NCBI GenBank assembly: GCA_045642925.1
Contig: JAZUJW010000065.1
Location: forward strand, 21,214 to 85,213
DNA from: Firm-04 sp045642925
GTDB lineage: Bacteria; Bacillota; Clostridia; Oscillospirales; Ruminococcaceae
DNA: 64,000 nucleotides
Reading direction: 5' to 3'
Below the pieces are notes generated by a model. That model was not told the origin of the DNA. It worked only from the letters and a program-made list of their open reading frames with translations, and ran no database searches. The position numbers and the translations under genes were made by a program. Below, piece after piece: positions 60,712 through 64,000 of this stretch (position 1 is the stretch's first letter; each line of letters opens with the position of its first letter).

Positions 60712-62055
60712 CTAACTCAAGGGTATCACCAACGTGACAGCAAGCCCTCCGTCACTCTCTGCTGTCAGATTGCCGTTCATCTTTTTCATGAGCGTTTTGG
60801 CGATATACAGCCCCAATCCATTGCCGTCTGTACTGCTTTCCGCCCACGCTCTGCCCCGATAAAATTTGTTTGTGATCAGTTCGATCTCATCAGAGGGAAC
60901 GCCCTGCCCGTGATCCTGCAAGCGCATTTCAAGAAAGCCTTCAGACAGCTTGAAATCCACATTGATTGCTGTATCTGCGTACTTATAGGAATTTGATATA
61001 ATATTTCCGATGACCTGCGCCATACGTTTTCTGTCTATGCTGACAATGACCTGTGGCAGTTCGCCTATGACAGCATAATGCTTATCATCACAGCTTTTTA
61101 CGATTTCGGCAAGCACTTCCGAATTCTCATCACGGCAATTCACCTTGAACTCACCGAGATCGTCAAGTGTCGATGTAAACAGGTCTGTCACCAATGCGTT
61201 GATCTGCTCTGATTTTTGCAGAATCCCGTCCACACCCTCGTTCATGCTGTCAATTTCCTCTCTGCCGAAAGTAATATCGCTATCGGCGTTTTCAGCCTTG
61301 ACCGAAAAACGCATCTGCAAAAGTTCCGCCGCCAGCTTGATACCCGTGACGGGCGTTTTGAGATCATGGCTGAGCGATGCCACAAGCTCGCGCTCTTTCT
61401 TCTGCAATTCCAGCTCACGCTGTTTCGATGCGGCAAGCTCCTCACGCATGATGTCAAAGCTTTCGGAGAATGCGCCAAACAGATTGTCCCTGTCCATTTC
61501 AAGCGGTTTATCGAGCCTGCCCTCAGCAACTCTGCCTGCAAAAATCTGCATTTTCCGAAACGGTGTGATGACATTCCTGTTCAGATAAATTCCGAAACCG
61601 ACCAATCCGAGCAGGATTACCATTCCTCCGGTACCCATTCCGAGCACAAAACGATACCGAAGCGTTCTGTATCCGTCAAGCACGTCATCGAGCATAATAA
61701 CGCAGCCCCAGACTCCGCAGTCGTCTTTCAGATATTGATACGGATAGCGCTTTTGTATCGCCTTTTCAACGGAGAACTTCTCACCCGATAAATCGGCAGA
61801 CGGCGAGGAAAACAGGATATTATCAGTCATGTCGAGTATTACGAAATCATCGCCGGAGTGATTGTCGAATACTTTTGTAGGCGTGCCAAGTTCGGAACGA
61901 TGTGCTTCTGCGATACAGGTGATATCATTCAGCGCCGTGATTGTTTTTCGGGATGTGTCCTGTGTAACATTTCCCGAAGTAAATACAGCGAAAAAAATAA
62001 TGCCCGCAAGAAATAGCACTGCTGTCAGAACAGTGATTCTGATATAGCTTTTCAT
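60712..62055 (-). CDS. OmpR-system sensor histidine kinase
   Basis: The 447-residue protein has two membrane helices (about 7-27 and 138-158) around an outer sensor domain of about 110 residues. A HAMP-like linker (about 160-210), a coiled segment and the HisKA box follow, with His230 in VASLSHDLKTPVTGIKL. The ATPase domain has IISNSYKYAD (N box), LQDHGQGVP and NGLGLYIAKTLMKK. Its start overlaps the regulator stop by 4 bp. The sensor domain is too large for a simple BceS-type kinase, so it probably senses its signal directly. Confidence 0.92.
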   Translation of the reverse strand: MKSYIRITVLTAVLFLAGIIFFAVFTSGNVTQDTSRKTITALNDITCIAEAHRSELGTPTKVFDNHSGDDFVILDMTDNILFSSPSADLSGEKFSVEKAIQKRYPYQYLKDDCGVWGCVIMLDDVLDGYRTLRYRFVLGMGTGGMVILLGLVGFGIYLNRNVITPFRKMQIFAGRVAEGRLDKPLEMDRDNLFGAFSESFDIMREELAASKQRELELQKKERELVASLSHDLKTPVTGIKLAAELLQMRFSVKAENADSDITFGREEIDSMNEGVDGILQKSEQINALVTDLFTSTLDDLGEFKVNCRDENSEVLAEIVKSCDDKHYAVIGELPQVIVSIDRKRMAQVIGNIISNSYKYADTAINVDFKLSEGFLEMRLQDHGQGVPSDEIELITNKFYRGRAWAESSTDGNGLGLYIAKTLMKKMNGNLTAESDGGLAVTLVIPLS

Positions 62056-62810
62056 GCGCCGTCACCGAGAGCGTCCTGCTCCACAACATAGCCGACACCC
62101 CACACTGTCTTAATAACCGTCGGATTTTTGACATCAAGTTCGATTTTTTCCCTGATATGACGGATATGAACGGAAATCGTTCCGTCACCCGTGTATTCAT
62201 CTTCCCACACATTTTTAAGCAGTTCTTCCTTTGTTACGACTCTGCCTGCGTTTTCGAGAAGATAGGTGAGCAGTTTATATTCCATTGCCCTGAGTTCTTC
62301 CTGTCTGCCGTTCATAATCAGCTTGTGCATAGAGGTATCGAGATAAACGCCCTCACGGAAATATATCCTGCCCTTGTCTTTCTGAACTCGTTCTTCCTCT
62401 GTCCCTGCCGCCGCAAGCTGTGAGGCTTCCTTTGCCTTTTCGTATCTGCCGAGTATCGCCTTGACCTTTGCAAAGAGAACACCCAGCGTATAGGGCTTTT
62501 TGATGTAGTCATCACCGCCGATATTCAAGGCTATGATAACATCATCATCACTTGTTCGGGCGCTGATAAAAAGAATGGGCATATCATAACTTTCACGAAT
62601 TTGCCTGCACAGGTCAAAGCCCGAACTGTCACCGAGATTGATGTCCAGCAGTAAAAGAGATATTTCATGGGTGTTCAGAAACTCCACCGCCGCATCATAG
62701 CTTGTGACATAGGCAGTTTTTAGTCCCAAGATATTGAAATATTCCGCTGTTGAGCGTGCGATCAGTTCGTCATCATCTATCATCAAAACTTTGTATTCTG
62801 TATCGTTCAT
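62052..62810 (-). CDS. OmpR-family response regulator
   Basis: The 252-residue protein has a receiver domain with phosphoacceptor Asp56 in LLLLDINLGDSSG. A linker of about 30 residues follows, then a winged-helix DNA-binding domain (about 155-245) ending TVIKTVWGVGYVVE. Its partner is the overlapping kinase. The ABC-serine hydrolase operon just downstream, on the same strand, is the obvious target. Confidence 0.93.
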   Translation of the reverse strand: MNDTEYKVLMIDDDELIARSTAEYFNILGLKTAYVTSYDAAVEFLNTHEISLLLLDINLGDSSGFDLCRQIRESYDMPILFISARTSDDDVIIALNIGGDDYIKKPYTLGVLFAKVKAILGRYEKAKEASQLAAAGTEEERVQKDKGRIYFREGVYLDTSMHKLIMNGRQEELRAMEYKLLTYLLENAGRVVTKEELLKNVWEDEYTGDGTISVHIRHIREKIELDVKNPTVIKTVWGVGYVVEQDALGDGA

Positions 62811-62848
62811 ATCCGCCTTTCCTCCGGAACATCTGCTTGTTTCCGGTT

Positions 62849-62950
62849 CTATTCTGCATCAAGTTTCTGAAACCCGTCTATCCGCAGTTCCCGTTTCAAT
62901 TCTTCCGAATGATTCGTATCTTTTCGGATTTCATCATTCATAGGGTTCAT
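62849..62950 (-). CDS. Possible 33-residue leader ORF before the response regulator
   Basis: ATG 62950, about 17 bases after the predicted transcript start, opens a 33-codon frame of charged residues (starting MNPMNDEIRKDT) ending TAG, 38 bases before the regulator start. The ribosome site is poor, so this may be chance. Confidence 0.25.
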   Translation of the reverse strand: MNPMNDEIRKDTNHSEELKRELRIDGFQKLDAE

Positions 62951-62973
62951 TCACGTTCTATGATGATATACAT

Positions 62974-63002
62974 ATTATACCATACCGCACCACTTTTTTC
63001 AA
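62974..63002 (-). promoter_or_regulatory. Sigma-A promoter of the two-component operon
   Basis: On the minus strand TTGAAA (63002-62997), 17 bp, TATAAT (62979-62974), extended -10 TGG. The leader is about 155 nt. Confidence 0.8.
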
Positions 63003-63048
63003 TAGATGTTTCGGCAGGAATGAAAAATATAGCTTGTGGTATGCTGTA

Positions 63049-63082
63049 TTAAGGCAACACCGCACAGAGCTGGTGGTGCAGG
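63049..63082 (+). repeat. One-ended fragment of the TTAA-ended repeat (right end, inverted)
   Basis: TTAAGGCAACACCGCACAGA and the next 13 bases match the reverse complement of the right end of the element at 9547, with one change. No second end is present. From 63083 to 63232 I see no gene or clear signal. Confidence 0.65.
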
Positions 63083-63232
63083 ATGCTAATGATTGAACGC
63101 CTCAGATAGATGAAACACAGCATTTCAAGAACGTAGGGACAGGCATCAGGAATCTTGATGTGGAACAAATGGAAGTGTGGTTCTGGTGACGGCACACTTG
63201 ACGGTCACGTCTGATGCTCATATACATAAAAG

Positions 63233-63268
63233 AATGCCCCTGATACGTTCTGTATCAAGGGCATTTTT
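63233..63268 (-). terminator. Terminator behind the small peptide gene
   Basis: AATGCCC-TGATAC pairs with GTATCA-GGGCATT; T-rich sequence follows in both directions. It ends the minus-strand unit 63999-63285. Confidence 0.75.
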
Positions 63269-63284
63269 CAATATCTTTCTGCTA

Positions 63285-63404
63285 TCACTTTCTTTTGTGA
63301 ATTTCCGTTTCATTATCATCATATTGGAACTCACTGGTTGTAATGACATCCTGCGCTGGAAATTCGATTACTTCCAGCAGCGGAGAAATATAGGTTTCTT
63401 TCAT
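63285..63404 (-). CDS. 39-residue YxxP/DVITTS small peptide, RiPP-precursor-like
   Basis: ATG 63404 follows GAGGTG by seven bases and opens 39 codons. The product starts MKETYISPLLEVIEFPAQDV and then has ITTSEF and an acidic, then basic, tail. The pattern KxxYxxPxxEVIEF...DVITTS recurs in small peptides of Ruminococcus and relatives as I recall them. Its YxxP part resembles the leader motif bound by RRE domains of lasso-peptide systems. No maturation enzyme lies in the window. The gene sits 16 bp behind the secreted protein at 63421, before a terminator, so it is the last gene of that operon. Confidence 0.6.
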   Translation of the reverse strand: MKETYISPLLEVIEFPAQDVITTSEFQYDDNETEIHKRK

Positions 63405-63420
63405 ATTGACACCTCATTCT

Positions 63421-63999
63421 TCAATCTAACCTATCGCCGTACATTTTATAAATTCTTTCGTATTCTGATGCATAATATTGGAACTTAACCAACGCAACGC
63501 AAAGGTTCTTCAGTCTGATATAGTCGTCATCTGTTCTCTCATTATCCTTCAGAACAAAATAGATATAATCATCTACAGAGAAATATTCGTAACCCTCTAT
63601 CCCTTTTGAAAGCTTTAATGCAGGAAACGATTTTTCAATATAGTATAATCCTTTGTTCAATTCGCTTTCTTTGGAGCCGTGAACCTGTTCCGTAAAATAA
63701 TGACGGAGCGTGATGCTGTTTTCTAAGAGCAGCGTTGTACCGTAGTAGTTTGCATCAGTGATTTCCTTACACGAGATGTCATAGCTGTACTGTAGCTCAT
63801 CATCCACATAATAGTTATAAGTTTCTTGCGTGTATCCTTTGGGATTTGAACTAGTGGCACCTAAATATTTGTGATTAAAATACACGTCTGCATAAACACC
63901 ATAGTTCTCCATGGCATCGACGAAATCCGTAACAGCCGCGCTTATTTGAGGAACTTCCGACCGCTCCGCCTTACCTGCGTAGAGGTCTTTCCATTCTTC
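63421..63999 (-). CDS. C-terminal part of a probable secreted protein, runs off the window
   Basis: The frame is open from the right edge and ends at 63421, giving 192 residues. The text has AAVTDFVDAMENYGVYADVY, then TTLLLENSITLRHYF, and ends EYERIYKMYGDRLD. This resembles a beta-rich C-terminal domain found on many Clostridial secreted and dockerin proteins, where a YGxYAxxYF helix precedes LLLExxIxLRxYF. The family name is unknown to me. Any catalytic domain would be outside the window. Codon use is richer in AT than the centre of the window. Confidence 0.65.
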   Translation of the reverse strand, partial: EEWKDLYAGKAERSEVPQISAAVTDFVDAMENYGVYADVYFNHKYLGATSSNPKGYTQETYNYYVDDELQYSYDISCKEITDANYYGTTLLLENSITLRHYFTEQVHGSKESELNKGLYYIEKSFPALKLSKGIEGYEYFSVDDYIYFVLKDNERTDDDYIRLKNLCVALVKFQYYASEYERIYKMYGDRLD

Positions 64000-64000
64000 C

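Noticed and set aside
63177..63488. 103-codon plus-strand frame near the right edge
   Set aside because: It crosses a terminator and overlaps two minus-strand genes with better start signals.
1..64000. tRNA, rRNA, CRISPR arrays, prophage or replication origin
   Set aside because: I saw no cloverleaf, rRNA segment, regular repeat-spacer array, phage structural genes or origin-type repeats, though a subtle tRNA could be missed by eye.

Overview
The window looks like the chromosome of a plant-fibre-degrading anaerobic Firmicute close to Ruminococcus. Four secreted proteins carry dockerin-like calcium-binding repeats. There is a beta-mannan unit (GH26 mannanase plus GH130 phosphorylase), a GH3 enzyme with swapped domains of the kind known from Ruminococcus albus, xylan enzymes of families GH10, GH30 and GH43, and Thr-rich linkers on lipoproteins. 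This assignment is inferred from gene content; no rRNA or other phylogenetic marker was compared. Most promoters are clear sigma-A types with 17 bp spacing, often with an extended -10.

Layout. 1-6800: tail of an S41 protease, membrane-anchored GH26, GH130, polyphosphate kinase and an AI-2E-family transporter. 6840-9520: a dockerin repeat protein interrupted by an in-frame stop, and a Thr-rich lipoprotein. 9550-14260: a palindromic mobile repeat, an ECF sigma/anti-sigma pair, and a NarL-type two-component pair. 14524-19843: a tight five-gene cluster (lipid kinase, CDP-archaeol-synthase-like enzyme, UbiA-type prenyltransferase, PEP-synthase-like phosphotransferase, acyltransferase-like protein) that I consider the best candidate for an undescribed pathway. 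20023-21871: a second ECF sigma/anti-sigma pair. 22019-33477: housekeeping genes (serS, tyrosine phosphatase, rsmI, a tRNA methyltransferase, DUF3048 lipoprotein, cysK, tsaD, TtcA-like), a Cys-rich acidic membrane protein, and an FkbH-like/amidase/HAD operon. 33660-49908: GH3, a phosphodiester-glycosidase-like protein with a membrane partner, a CotH-dockerin protein, nudC, a DinB protein, and the xylanases. 50570-62810: two convergent ABC-exporter operons, one with a GntR repressor and one beside a two-component system, each ending in a beta-lactamase-fold serine hydrolase. 63049-64000: a repeat remnant, a 39-residue YxxP/DVITTS peptide gene and a protein that runs off the window.

The genes fit a lifestyle of binding and cutting mannan and xylan outside the cell. 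GH130 would phosphorolyse mannooligosaccharides inside the cell, and GH3 would trim short glycosides. Regulation is visible as a GntR palindrome, a tandem 13-bp repeat 21 bp apart before the GH10 promoter, a long structured GH10 leader, and a shared TGYAAC-N17-NNACTA element in front of both ECF operons. Copies and fragments of one TTAA-ended palindromic repeat lie at five places. I saw no tRNA, rRNA or CRISPR array.
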